Positions 28,220-36,432 of a DNA stretch of 64,000 nt are shown here, piece after piece. This DNA comes from CADCTP01 sp963849885. Lineage in GTDB: Bacteria; Actinomycetota; Actinomycetes; Mycobacteriales; CADCTP01. The stretch lies in assembly GCA_963849885.1 (NCBI GenBank), contig CAWKIV010000005.1:1-64000 (forward strand), read 5' to 3'. Each line of letters starts with the position of its first letter. Within the stretch, counting starts at the first letter, position 1. The notes under the pieces were generated by a model. The model did no database searches and was not told the DNA's origin. It worked only from the letters and a program-made list of their open reading frames with translations. A program made the translations under genes and the position numbers.

Positions 28220-28780
28220 TCACCCGCGCATGGTCGTCTTGTCGCCCTCGGGCGTGATCGCGAAGAACCCGGCCTTGCACTGGCCCAGCACCTGGCCCGG
28301 CCTGTCCTTGGCGAAGGTGTAGACCGGCCGGCCGGCCAGCGTGAGCTGCCGCAGCCCGTCGGCGCGGCGGACCGAGCCGACCAGGGCCGGGTCGATGCCG
28401 GCGACGGTGGGGTCGTCGCCGTCCGCCGGAGCCGGTATCCACGTCTTGGTGCAGGCGCCGGCGCAGCGGGACACCGACGGCCGGGCCGAGTCGCGGTCGG
28501 ACCGGTAGAGCACCATGCCGCGGGCGTCGGTGACCAGCGTGCCGAACTTCCGGATCGCCCGGGCCCGCAACACCGGGACCACGCGCAGGTCGGTGTCGGC
28601 CGGGGCGGGCGTCGCGGTCGGGGCCGCCGACGGCGCGGCGGTCGCGGCGGGGGTCGCGGCGGGGGTCGCGGCGGCGGCCTGCGGCTCCCGGTAGGCGCCG
28701 AGGTCGCTCAGGTCGCAGGCGGCGGTGGACAGCACGCCGGCGGCGATCGCGATCATGGTCAGGGTGCGGGGCAGCGTCAT
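28220..28780 (-). CDS. Lipoprotein with COG4315-type repeats
   Basis: The ATG at 28,780 is preceded by GGAGG at six bases. The first residues are a lipoprotein signal with lipobox (VLSTAACDLS, Cys near residue 22). After an Ala/Pro/Thr-rich spacer, the mature part holds the secreted-repeat motif of COG4315 lipoproteins: GTLVTDARGMVLYRSDRD, then CAGACTKTWIPAPADG with two cysteines, and a second unit GLRQLTLAGRPVYTFAKDRPGQVLGQ. Such proteins are surface lipoproteins of unknown biochemical role in actinomycetes. Adjacent placement to a SigL-like sigma/anti-sigma pair, in convergent orientation, suggests but does not prove that it belongs to that regulon. Confidence 0.88.
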   Translation of the reverse strand: MTLPRTLTMIAIAAGVLSTAACDLSDLGAYREPQAAAATPAATPAATAAPSAAPTATPAPADTDLRVVPVLRARAIRKFGTLVTDARGMVLYRSDRDSARPSVSRCAGACTKTWIPAPADGDDPTVAGIDPALVGSVRRADGLRQLTLAGRPVYTFAKDRPGQVLGQCKAGFFAITPEGDKTTMRG

Positions 28781-28903
28781 GTCGACCTCCGGGCTTCGAC
28801 GGACTGTGCTGGGGACAGGTCGTGATTCCACTTCGGACAGTGCTGGTGACCGGGAGCGGCGCGGGTCGGCCCGGCGCGCCGCCCCCGGGGTGTGCGGGCG
28901 GCG

Positions 28904-28972
28904 TCAGCCGACGCTGTCCACCGCGGCCTGGGTGAGCTGGGACAGCGTCTGCGCACCCATGTCGAAGGTCAT
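28904..28972 (-). CDS. Possible 22-residue ORF or truncated gene start
   Basis: ATG 28,972 to TGA 28,904 encodes MTFDMGAQTLSQLTQAAVDSVG, with a GAGATGAGG purine stretch upstream. The N-terminal half resembles the amphipathic start of small WXG100-like proteins, but the rest of such a protein and the WxG motif are absent. It may be a decayed fragment. No function is assigned. Confidence 0.3.
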   Translation of the reverse strand: MTFDMGAQTLSQLTQAAVDSVG

Positions 28973-29249
28973 TCGAGCCTCATCTCGTGGGACTTCCCGG
29001 ACCCTCCAGCGGTTCGGGGTCACTCCGAGCACGGCCCGTTCCGGGACCGGGTTCACCCGAATTCCGTCCGGCGGCGCGGCTGTAGTCGAGACCGCTCGGC
29101 ATCGGGGCGCGGCCGGTGGCCGGCGCGGCCCCGTTCCTGGTCCAGGTCGCGTACGACGGCTGAGCGGCCGGCCGTACGTCAGCTGACGTAGGCCCGGAGC
29201 CGATCCCGGGCGGATGCGGCGCGACGCCGCCGCGGGCGACGCTGCCGGC
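28973..29249. other. Intergenic region without recognised features
   Basis: Together with 28,781-28,903 this makes about 400 bases between the lipoprotein gene and the DUF2269 gene. Short open frames here lack ribosome sites and family matches. Promoters for both divergent genes must lie here, but I see no convincing -35/-10 pair. Confidence 0.5.
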
Positions 29250-29789
29250 ATGACGACGACGACTCCGCAGACCCGCCCGGCGCCGGGTCGGCCCGCCCCC
29301 TGGCGACTGCGCGGCCGCACCCGCAAGACCGTGCTGATCGCGCACATCCTCGCGGTCGGCACCTGGGTCGGCATCGACGTGCTGGTCGGCGTGCTCGTGC
29401 TGGCCGGCTGGCTGGGCGACGACCCGGCGGTGCGGGGCGCCGCGTACCAGGCGCTGGGCACGTTCGTGGTCTGGCCGATGCTCGTGGCCGGCCTGGCCAG
29501 CCTGGTCACCGGGGTGGTCCTCGGCCTGGGCAGCAAGTACGGCCTGGTCCGCTACTGGTGGGTGGCGGTCAAGCTGGTGCTCAACATCGTGCTGTGCACG
29601 CTGATCCTGGTCCTGCTGCGGCCGGAGCTGGGCGAGCTGGCCGAGTACGGCCGGGCGCTGGCCGCCGGCACGGCGCCGGAGCGCGAGCTGTCGAACCTCT
29701 TCTTCCCGCCCGCGGTGTCGCTGTCCGCGCTGACCCTGGCCACCGTGCTGTCCGTGGCCAAGCCGTGGGGCCGGCTCCGCCGCCGCTAG
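29250..29789 (+). CDS. DUF2269-family integral membrane protein
   Basis: 179 residues from ATG 29,250. Four membrane helices are predicted by eye: VLIAHILAVGTWVGIDVLVGVLVLAG, ALGTFVVWPMLVAGLASLVTGVVLGL, WWVAVKLVLNIVLCTLILVLL, and LSALTLATVLSVAKPWG near the end. The HxLxxGxWxG pattern in helix 1 and the following GLxSLxTGxxLGLGxKYGL motif are typical of the DUF2269/YndJ-like group, small membrane proteins of unknown role. The gene stands alone and no obvious operon partner overlaps it. Confidence 0.8.
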   Translation: MTTTTPQTRPAPGRPAPWRLRGRTRKTVLIAHILAVGTWVGIDVLVGVLVLAGWLGDDPAVRGAAYQALGTFVVWPMLVAGLASLVTGVVLGLGSKYGLVRYWWVAVKLVLNIVLCTLILVLLRPELGELAEYGRALAAGTAPERELSNLFFPPAVSLSALTLATVLSVAKPWGRLRRR

Positions 29790-29815
29790 GCCGTGTCTCC
29801 CCTAGGGTGCGGACG

Positions 29816-30388
29816 ATGCGGGTGGTGGCCGTGCTGGGGGTGCCGGGGTCGGGCAAGAGCACCCAGGCGCGGGTGGTCGCGGCCGAGCTGGGCGGGGTCG
29901 CCCGCTCGGTCGGCGACTGGGTCCGGGCCCGGGCCGCGGCCGGCGACCGCTCCGCCCGGGAGACCGTCCACACCGGACAGCCGATCCCCCCGGCGCTCTA
30001 CCGGGCGTTCCTGGCCGACGGCGACCGGCCGGCGCTGCTGGTGCTGGACGGCTCGCCCCGGGACGAGCACCACGTGGCCGTGCTGGCGGCGGCGCTGCCG
30101 GCGGGGACCGAGGTCGTCGGCGTGCTGCTGGACCTGCCGGCCGACCGGGCCGCGGGCCGCGTCGCCGGCCGCCGGTCCACCCGGCCGGACGACGCCGGGC
30201 CGGTCGCCGCCGCCCGGGTCGCCGGTCAGGCGGCCGCGCTGGCCGGGCTGGTCGCCGCCTTCCGGGCCCGCTGGCCGCTGACCGTCGTCGACGCGACCGC
30301 CGACCCGGCCACCGTCACCGCACGGATCCGGCGATCGCTGCCACCGCCGCGGCCAGGTTGTCCTCCCGGGGCCGGTCGGTCATCGTGA
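29816..30388 (+). CDS. P-loop nucleotide kinase (adenylate-kinase-like)
   Basis: 190 residues from ATG 29,816 with Walker A GVPGSGKSTQARVVA at the N-terminus, a lid-substrate region VGDWVRARAAAGDRSARE, TGQPIPPALYRAFL and LVLDGSPRDEHH (equivalent to the LDGFPRT motif of adenylate kinases). This places it in the adenylate kinase fold, but the lid is short and the C-terminus diverges. The substrate may be a nucleoside monophosphate or a pathway intermediate. Its 3' end overlaps the convergent thymidylate-kinase-like gene by 74 bases, so the last 25 residues could be spurious and a frame error near the end is possible. Confidence 0.7.
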   Translation: MRVVAVLGVPGSGKSTQARVVAAELGGVARSVGDWVRARAAAGDRSARETVHTGQPIPPALYRAFLADGDRPALLVLDGSPRDEHHVAVLAAALPAGTEVVGVLLDLPADRAAGRVAGRRSTRPDDAGPVAAARVAGQAAALAGLVAAFRARWPLTVVDATADPATVTARIRRSLPPPRPGCPPGAGRSS

Positions 30389-31145
30389 CCCGCTGCCAGC
30401 CCCAGCGCCCGGCCGCGGCCGCGAAGGCGCCCCGGCAGTCCTGCTGCAGGGCCAGGAACGACTCGTCGCCGGTCTCCCCGAGCAGCCCGTAGTTCTCGAA
30501 CGCGGTGGTTTCCTCGCCGGCCTTGAGCCGCCACTGCAGGGCCAGCTCCGGGTCGGTGTCCACCCAGCAGCCGACCGCCGGCCCGAGCAGCGTGCCGAAG
30601 AGCCCGACCGCGGTGTCCAGCACCCGCTGCGCCTCCGCGTGCACCGGCGAGCCGGGACCGGCCAGCCGCTGCGCCAGCAGCACGTTTTTCAGCACGTGCT
30701 TGAAGGCGTAGCTCTCGTCGATCACGCACACGCCGGCCCGCAGCCGGGCCTCCACATAGGACTGGACCCAGAAGCCGCCGACCACCTCGAGCAGCGCCGA
30801 GGACAGGAACGGGCGGGCCTCGTTGCGCTCCACCGGCACCGCCCGCAGCCGCCGCTCCGCCGCCGGGAACGACTGGCCCACGTCGGTGGCGGACAGCAGC
30901 GCGCCCACGTCCAGGTCATGGTCCGCGAGCGAGGCCTCGGCGTACTGGCACTTCAGCGACGCGTACGCGACGTGGGCCAGGATGCTGCCGGTCACCGGCT
31001 CGGTGCCGGCCATCGCCCGCTTGAAGCTGACGATCTCGGCCGGCCGGCCGGCGCCGTGCAGCGCGGTGGCCAGCTCGACGGCGAGCGAGCTCTTGCCGGC
31101 GCCGTCGATGCCCATCAGCGCGACGTGCAGCGGGGGCGCGGTCAC
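30315..31145 (-). CDS. Thymidylate-kinase-like P-loop kinase (1)
   Basis: 276 residues from GTG 31,145. Walker A is LMGIDGAGKSSLAVELATAL, and a DESYAF motif near the middle matches the DRY-type catalytic region of TMK-like kinases. Length exceeds that of a housekeeping thymidylate kinase (about 210), and the helical insert (QVLDTAVGLFG region) is unlike the standard lid. It is the last gene of the leftward cyclitol operon, overlapping the dehydrogenase by GTGA. Its substrate is therefore probably a pathway intermediate (cyclitol, sugar or nucleoside) rather than dTMP, which is inference. A second, unrelated TMK-like kinase lies in the same operon. Confidence 0.7.
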   Translation of the reverse strand: MTAPPLHVALMGIDGAGKSSLAVELATALHGAGRPAEIVSFKRAMAGTEPVTGSILAHVAYASLKCQYAEASLADHDLDVGALLSATDVGQSFPAAERRLRAVPVERNEARPFLSSALLEVVGGFWVQSYVEARLRAGVCVIDESYAFKHVLKNVLLAQRLAGPGSPVHAEAQRVLDTAVGLFGTLLGPAVGCWVDTDPELALQWRLKAGEETTAFENYGLLGETGDESFLALQQDCRGAFAAAAGRWGWQRVTMTDRPREDNLAAAVAAIAGSVR

Positions 31146-32170
31146 GACAGATCGAGGACGACCTTGCGGGAGTCCCCCGCGGCGGTCACGACGTCGAACG
31201 CACCCTGCACCTCGACCAGCGGGATCACGTGGCTGATCATCGCATCGCCGTCGACCACGCCTTTCTGCACCAGGGCGAGCGCGTCGGCGAGGTCGACGCT
31301 GCCGGCGCCGTAGCTGCTCACCACGGTCAGCTCGCGCCGCCAGAAGAGCTGGTTGAGCGTGACCGGCACCGGCACGCCCGGCTCCGGCGCGCCGAAGAGC
31401 AGCACGGTGCCCCACCGGGCCAGCACGCCCGAGGCCGACTCCAGCGCGGCCGGGGCGCCGGTGGCGACCACCGCGACGTCGGCCAGCCGGCCGTCGTTGA
31501 CCGCCCGCACCTCGGCCGCGATGTCCGCGCCGGGCTCGAGCGCGACGGTCGCGCCCAGCTGCTCGGCGGCCGCGCGCCGGGAGGCGACCCCGTCCACCGC
31601 GACGATCCGGGACACCCCGGCGCCACGGGCGACCTGCAGGTGCAGCAGGCCGAAGACACCGCACCCGTACACCACCAGGCACTGGTGCGGCCGGACCCGG
31701 GCCAGCGCCTGCGCGTGCAGCACGCAGGCGACCGGCTCGGCCAGCGTGCCCACCGGGTACGACAGCGCCGGCGGCAGCGGGGTGAGCCCGGTGGCCACCA
31801 CCTCGGCCGGCACCCGCACGTACTCGGCCATCCCGCCCGGGGTGACCTCCACCTGCTCCTCGCAGACCGCGTGGTGGCCGTGCGTGCAGGCGAAGCACTC
31901 CCGGCAGGGCACCTGGTTGCGGACCACCACCCGGTCGCCCTCGGCCCAGCCGGCCGCGCGGGACTCGGTCACCACCCCGCTGATCTCGTGCCCGAGGATC
32001 CGCGGCGCCTTCGGCAGCCGGAACCACTCGGCCACGTCGCTGCCGCAGATGCCGCAGGCCCGCACCCGGACCAGCACCTCGCCGGCGCCGATCCGGGGCC
32101 GGTCCACCGCCTCCACCCGGACGGAGCAGTTGCGGTGGTAGCGGGCGACCCGCATTCCGGCGGCGGTCAC
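31142..32170 (-). CDS. Zinc-dependent medium-chain alcohol/cyclitol dehydrogenase
   Basis: About 342 residues of the MDR superfamily. The catalytic zinc site is in CGICGSDVAEW and GHEISGVV; the structural zinc lobe is CRECFACTHGHHAVC; a glycine motif VVYGCGVFGLL starts the NAD(P) fold. This pattern matches sorbitol/threonine-type dehydrogenases, and enzymes of this family oxidise aminocyclitols (for example 2-deoxy-scyllo-inosamine dehydrogenase) in aminoglycoside pathways. The start GTG 32,170 lies inside the carbamoyltransferase stop and its own stop overlaps the kinase start. A role in oxidising a ring hydroxyl of the cyclitol is inferred from this context. Confidence 0.88.
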   Translation of the reverse strand: MTAAGMRVARYHRNCSVRVEAVDRPRIGAGEVLVRVRACGICGSDVAEWFRLPKAPRILGHEISGVVTESRAAGWAEGDRVVVRNQVPCRECFACTHGHHAVCEEQVEVTPGGMAEYVRVPAEVVATGLTPLPPALSYPVGTLAEPVACVLHAQALARVRPHQCLVVYGCGVFGLLHLQVARGAGVSRIVAVDGVASRRAAAEQLGATVALEPGADIAAEVRAVNDGRLADVAVVATGAPAALESASGVLARWGTVLLFGAPEPGVPVPVTLNQLFWRRELTVVSSYGAGSVDLADALALVQKGVVDGDAMISHVIPLVEVQGAFDVVTAAGDSRKVVLDLS

Positions 32171-33822
32171 GACTGCATGTCCCGGGTCACCAGGAAGTCC
32201 TCCAGCACCAGGACGTCCAGCGAGCTGAAGAGGAAGTCGCGCACCGCGTTGCGCGGGGTGTGCACGATCGGCTCGCCGCGCAGGTTGAACGAGGTGTTGA
32301 GCAGCACCGGCACCCCGGTGACCTCCCGGAAGGCGTCGATCAGGGCCCAGTAGCGCGGGGCGTCCCGGCGGGACACCGCCTGCGGCCGGGCGGTGCCGTC
32401 GACGTGCACGATCGCCGGCACCTGCCGGCGGGCGCTCTCGGCGACCTGGGTGGCCACGTTCATGAACGGGGACTTCACCGGCGAGGTGAAGTACGCGTCG
32501 AAGTGCTCCTCCAGCACGCTCGGTGCCAGCGGCCGCCAGACCTCCCGGGACTTCAGGTCGTTGACCCGGACCACGGCCCGCCGGCTGCGCGGGTCGGCCA
32601 GGATGCTCCGGGCGCCGAGCGCGCGCGGCCCGAGCTCGGCCGCGCCGTGGAACCAGCCGACGATCTTCCCGTCCGCGAGCAGCCGGGCCACGGTGCGCAC
32701 CAGCTCGTCCTCGGCCAGGTGCCGGTATTTCAGGCCGGCACCGTCCAGCGCCGCCTGGCAGTCCTCGGGCCGGTGCCTGACCCCCCAGTACGCATGCGGC
32801 ATCGCCGCCGTCCGGGTCAGCTCGATCGCCGGCTCGCGCTGGTGGGTCACCTGCAGCGCGGCGCCCAGGCTGACCCCGGCGTCGTGGCAGGCCGGCTGCA
32901 CGTAGACGGTGTCGAAGATCCGGCGGTCGGCGAGCACCCCGTTGGCCGCACAGTTTTGCCCGACGCCGCCGGCGATCGCCAGCGCGCCCAGGCCGGTCTC
33001 CGCCCGCAGCCGCTCGGCCAGGTGGATCAGCGCCCGCTCCAGCGCGTCCTGCACGGAGGCCGCGTAGTTCGCGTACGCCATGATCTCGCGGCCGTCGCCG
33101 AGCGCGTACGGGTACGTGTTGCGGCGCCACCACTCGTGCATCTGGTCGCGCAGCGACTCCCGGATCCGGCCGCCGGTCGGCGGCACGATGTCCTCCACCA
33201 GCGCCGGCCCGTCCGGGCCGACCTCCAGCGGCATCGGCTCGGTCGGCCGCCCGTACGCGGCCAGGCCCATCAGCTTGCCCTCGTGGTTGCCGCCGTCCAT
33301 CTCCAGCCCGGAGAACTTGGTCGCCGACTTGTAGAAGTGCCCGAGCGAGATGGACGGCGGGAAGCTGGCCAGCTGCTCCAGCCCGGCCGGCGTGCCCCGC
33401 CACAGCGTGGTGGCCTCGTCGTCGCCCTCGCCGTCGGCGACCAGCACCGCCGCCTCCCGGTAGCCGGAGCACCAGAACGCGCTGGCCGCGTGGGCCAGGT
33501 GGTGCTGGACGCCGACCAGCGGCGGCAGCGCCGGCAGCCGGGAGAAGGCGCCGGGCAGCACGTTGTCCAGCGCGTAGCGCACGTCGTCGGCGGCCAGCCC
33601 GGCCAGGGTGTCGTCGTTCCACCCGCAGGCGATGAGGTCGACGTCGGCGGCGGTCCGGCCGGTCACCTCCAGGCAGGCCAGCACCGACTCGGCCGGCAGC
33701 TGGAACTTGGCCCGCTTGGTCCGGCTGACCCGCTCGTGCTCGATCGCGACGAGCACCCGCCCGTCCTCCACCAGCACCGCCGAGGGGTCGTGGTCGCCGT
33801 AGTTGAGGCCCAGGACCAGCAT
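32167..33822 (-). CDS. TobZ/NodU-family O-carbamoyltransferase
   Basis: 551 residues, ATG at 33,822. The Kae1-like N-terminal domain starts MLVLGLNYGDHDPSAVLVEDGRVLVAIEHERVSRTK and carries the metal and carbamoyl-adenylate residues HHLAHAASAFW and DGEGDDEATTLW, then GNHEGKLMGLAAYG and GGVGQNCAANG. The YrdC-like C-terminal part has GWFHGAAELGPRALGARSILADPR and LNTSFNLRGEPIV. These enzymes transfer carbamoyl from carbamoyl phosphate to a hydroxyl (as in tobramycin) via carbamoyl-AMP. Both domains are complete. It lies 79 bases after the SDR gene and overlaps the dehydrogenase, so the product of this operon is probably carbamoylated. Confidence 0.95.
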   Translation of the reverse strand: MLVLGLNYGDHDPSAVLVEDGRVLVAIEHERVSRTKRAKFQLPAESVLACLEVTGRTAADVDLIACGWNDDTLAGLAADDVRYALDNVLPGAFSRLPALPPLVGVQHHLAHAASAFWCSGYREAAVLVADGEGDDEATTLWRGTPAGLEQLASFPPSISLGHFYKSATKFSGLEMDGGNHEGKLMGLAAYGRPTEPMPLEVGPDGPALVEDIVPPTGGRIRESLRDQMHEWWRRNTYPYALGDGREIMAYANYAASVQDALERALIHLAERLRAETGLGALAIAGGVGQNCAANGVLADRRIFDTVYVQPACHDAGVSLGAALQVTHQREPAIELTRTAAMPHAYWGVRHRPEDCQAALDGAGLKYRHLAEDELVRTVARLLADGKIVGWFHGAAELGPRALGARSILADPRSRRAVVRVNDLKSREVWRPLAPSVLEEHFDAYFTSPVKSPFMNVATQVAESARRQVPAIVHVDGTARPQAVSRRDAPRYWALIDAFREVTGVPVLLNTSFNLRGEPIVHTPRNAVRDFLFSSLDVLVLEDFLVTRDMQS

Positions 33823-33901
33823 CGCTCCCCATCCCCTCCGTCCCACGCCGGGCCTCGGTCGGGTGATCTGAGGCACCTGCGCACGGTCTGCGTCGCGTGT
33901 G

Positions 33902-34624
33902 TCAGTATGCCGCGTTCCGGGGGGCCGGGTCGATGCGCTGCCACCGGCCGTCGCCGCCCACCTCGACCAGTGCGCCGGCCAGCCCGGCGCCCAGGTCCGC
34001 CAGCGCGGCGCGGACCACGCCGGCGAAGACCTCCGGCGGGTCGTAGCCGGCGAAGTCGAACCCCGGCGGCCGGCGCGCCCGCAACCCGGGGGTCGCCACC
34101 TGATTGCGCGGCAGCACCTGGACCACCGACACCCCGGTGCCGGCCAGCTCCTCGGCCAGCGCCCGGAAGAAGGCCAGCGCGCCGGCCTTGGACGCGGCGT
34201 AGTGGGCCCGGCCGGCCGCCGGCTCCAGCGCCGCGACCGAGCTGACCGAGAGGACCAGCGCCCGCGGCCGGGCCAGCAGCTCCGGCAGCACGGCGGCCAC
34301 CGCGACGTACTGGCCGCGCAGGTTGACCGCCAGCACCTCGTCCCACTCCGCCAGCGTCGTCTCCGCGACCGGGTGCCGGGAGCCCCGCCCGTACGAGACC
34401 GCGCTGAGCAGGAGCGCGTCCAGCGGCCCGTCCAGGCCGGCCAGCCAGGACCGGACGGCCGCGGTGCTGCCGGCGGCGTCGGTGAGGTCGGCCCGGACCC
34501 AGTCGCCGACCGGCGGCCGCCGCCGGGACAGCACGCCGACCCGGCGGCCGGTCGCGGCGGCCGCGGCCGCCATGGCCGCGCCGATGCCGCCCGACCCGCC
34601 GGTGACCAGGACCGCGCCGGTCAC
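33902..34624 (-). CDS. Short-chain dehydrogenase/reductase
   Basis: 240 residues from GTG 34,624. A classical SDR: TGGSGGIG cofactor loop at residues 8-15, NLRGQY in place of NxxG/NVxG, catalytic Ser in LVLSVSSVAAL, and YAASK (Tyr and Lys) near residue 150. The R-R following the dinucleotide fold (GVLSRRRPP) suggests NADP(H) preference. It overlaps the kinase gene by GTGA and precedes the carbamoyltransferase. It probably reduces or oxidises a cyclitol carbonyl or hydroxyl, but the substrate cannot be deduced. Confidence 0.9.
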   Translation of the reverse strand: MTGAVLVTGGSGGIGAAMAAAAAATGRRVGVLSRRRPPVGDWVRADLTDAAGSTAAVRSWLAGLDGPLDALLLSAVSYGRGSRHPVAETTLAEWDEVLAVNLRGQYVAVAAVLPELLARPRALVLSVSSVAALEPAAGRAHYAASKAGALAFFRALAEELAGTGVSVVQVLPRNQVATPGLRARRPPGFDFAGYDPPEVFAGVVRAALADLGAGLAGALVEVGGDGRWQRIDPAPRNAAY

Positions 34625-35306
34625 ACCCGGTCCCCGAGCGGCACGCCGAGGCCGAGCCCGCGCAGGTGCGGCAGGCAGGCGGCCAGCGTGGCGTCCGCGG
34701 GGCCGGTGCTGTCGACCGGCACCGCCCCGTCCGCCCCGGCCAGCCGGAGCAGCAGCGCCTGCAGCTCGTCGTAGTCCGCCGCCGCGAAGTCCACGTCGTC
34801 CTCGCCCGGCCGGGCCCGCAGCCGGTCCCGGCCGGTGCGGCCGTCCGCGGTGAGCACCAGGGTCAGGTCCGGGCGGAGCAGGTGCCGGGCCAGGTCGGCG
34901 AACCAGGCCTCCTCCAGCACCGCGGCCAGCACCGCCCGGCGCAGCTCCGGCAGCCGGAACAGCAGCGTCCCGATCGAGGAGTAGACGTACCGGTCCGTCA
35001 GCACGGTGGTGCCGGCCCGCAGCGCCGGCTCGACCACGGTCCGGCCGTGCTGGATCCGGTCCACCATGTACGCGACCTCGAACGCCACCGGGTCGACCAG
35101 GTCGGTCCGCCCCTGGTTGCGCAGCAGCTCGAAGAACCGGGTCTCCCGCATGCCGGTGGTGGGCAGCCGGGTGGCCAGCACCGGGAGCCGGCGGCGGTGA
35201 GGTGGTCGGCCAGCCGCCGGACCACGGTGGTCTTGCCGGAGCCGTCCAGTCCCTCGACCGCGACCAGCCGGCCGGGTCCCGGCTGCGGCCGGAAGCGGAG
35301 CGGCAC
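34621..35306 (-). CDS. Thymidylate-kinase-like P-loop kinase (2), one frameshift
   Basis: The GTG start at 35,306 gives RLVAVEGLDGSGKTTVVRRLADHL, Walker A. After an indel near 35,190 the protein continues PTTGMRETRFFELLRNQGRT, VAYMVDRIQHGRTVVEPALRAGTTVLTDRYVYSS (the DR(Y) motif of thymidylate kinases), and LTLVLTADGRTGRDRLRARP. Length (about 228) and motifs match TMK. Position inside the operon, four bases after the aminotransferase stop, suggests a dedicated role rather than housekeeping dTMP phosphorylation. One base error explains the frame change, since both halves align to the same family. Confidence 0.8.
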
Positions 35307-35310
35307 CGGG

Positions 35311-36423
35311 CTACCCGAAGAAGTCCCGGACGGCGGCGACCACGATGGTCCATCTCCGGGTCGTCCAGGTCCGGCCGGATCGGCAGCGCGAGCAGCGAGC
35401 CGGCCAACCGCTCGGCCACCGGGAAGGCGCCGGGCCGGTGTCCCAGAGAGGCGAACGCCGGCTGCCGGTGGATCGGCACCGGGTAGCGCACCACCGCGTC
35501 GATGCCCCGCTCCTGCAGGTGCTGGCGCAGCGGCTCCCGGTCCGTGGTCTCCACCTGGAAGAGGTGGAAGACGTGCTCGTCGGTCGCGGTCTGGAAGCGC
35601 AGCGGGAGGCCGGCCAGCCGGTCCCGGTAGCGCTCGGCCCGCTCCCGGCGCGCCTTGGCCCAGCCGTCCACGTACGGCAGCTTGTGGTGCAGCACGATCG
35701 CCTGCACCGCGTCCAGCTTGGTGTTCCAGCCCAGCTCGCTGTGCACCTTGCGCTGCCGCTGGCCGAAGTAGCGCAGGCCGCGGACCCGGTCGGCCAGCTC
35801 GGCGCTGTCGGTGGTGACCATCCCGCCGTCGCCGGCCGCGCCCAGGTTTTTGCTCGGGTGGAAGCTGAAGCAGCCGACGTCGCCGAGGGAGCCGACCCGC
35901 CGCCCGCCCACCCGGGCCCCGACCGCCTGGCCGACGTCCTCGACCAGCCGCAGCCCGTGCCGCCGGCAGACCGCCAGCACCGGCCCGAGGTCCAGCGGCA
36001 GCCCGTAGAGGTGGACCGCGACGACCGCCCTGGTGCGCTCGGTGACCAGCGACTCCAGCGCGGCCACGTCCATCAGGTAGTCGTCCGGGCGAGCGTCCGC
36101 GAGCACCGGGGTGGCGCCGGTGCGGGCGATGGCCAGCGCGGTCGCGTGGAAGGTGTTGGCGACGGTGATCACCTCGTCGCCGCGGCCGACGTCCAGCGCT
36201 TCAGCGCGAGGACCAGCGCGTCGGTGCCGCTGTTGACGCCGAGCGCGTGGGCGGTGCCGGTGTGGTCGGCGAAGGCCCGCTCGAAGCGCTCCACCTCGGC
36301 GGAGAGGATCACCTCGCCGGACAGCAGCGCCGCCTCGATCTCGGACATCACCGGCGAAATGATCTGGCTCAGCTCGAACCGGCTGTTGATCCGCTCGACC
36401 GGGCGCTTCGGGTCCCAACCCAC
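35311..36423 (-). CDS. DegT/DnrJ/EryC1-family PLP aminotransferase, two frameshifts
   Basis: The start ATG 36,423 gives MGWDPKRPVERINSRFELSQIISPVM, and ALGVNSGTDALVLALK supplies the phosphate-binding turn. After an indel near 36,190 the frame continues GDEVITVANTFHATALAIARTGATPVLADA, HLYGLPLDLGPV, GLRLVEDVGQAVGA and SFHPSKNLGAAGDGGMV (catalytic Lys in SKNLG). The end reads IVVAAVRDFFG at a TAG (35,311) after one more indel near 35,345. This family transfers amino groups from Glu or Gln to keto sugars and keto cyclitols. With the neighbouring cyclase it is expected to make an aminocyclitol or aminosugar. The 3-amino-5-hydroxybenzoate synthase branch belongs to the same fold. Confidence 0.9.
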
Positions 36424-36432
36424 CCAAGCAGC

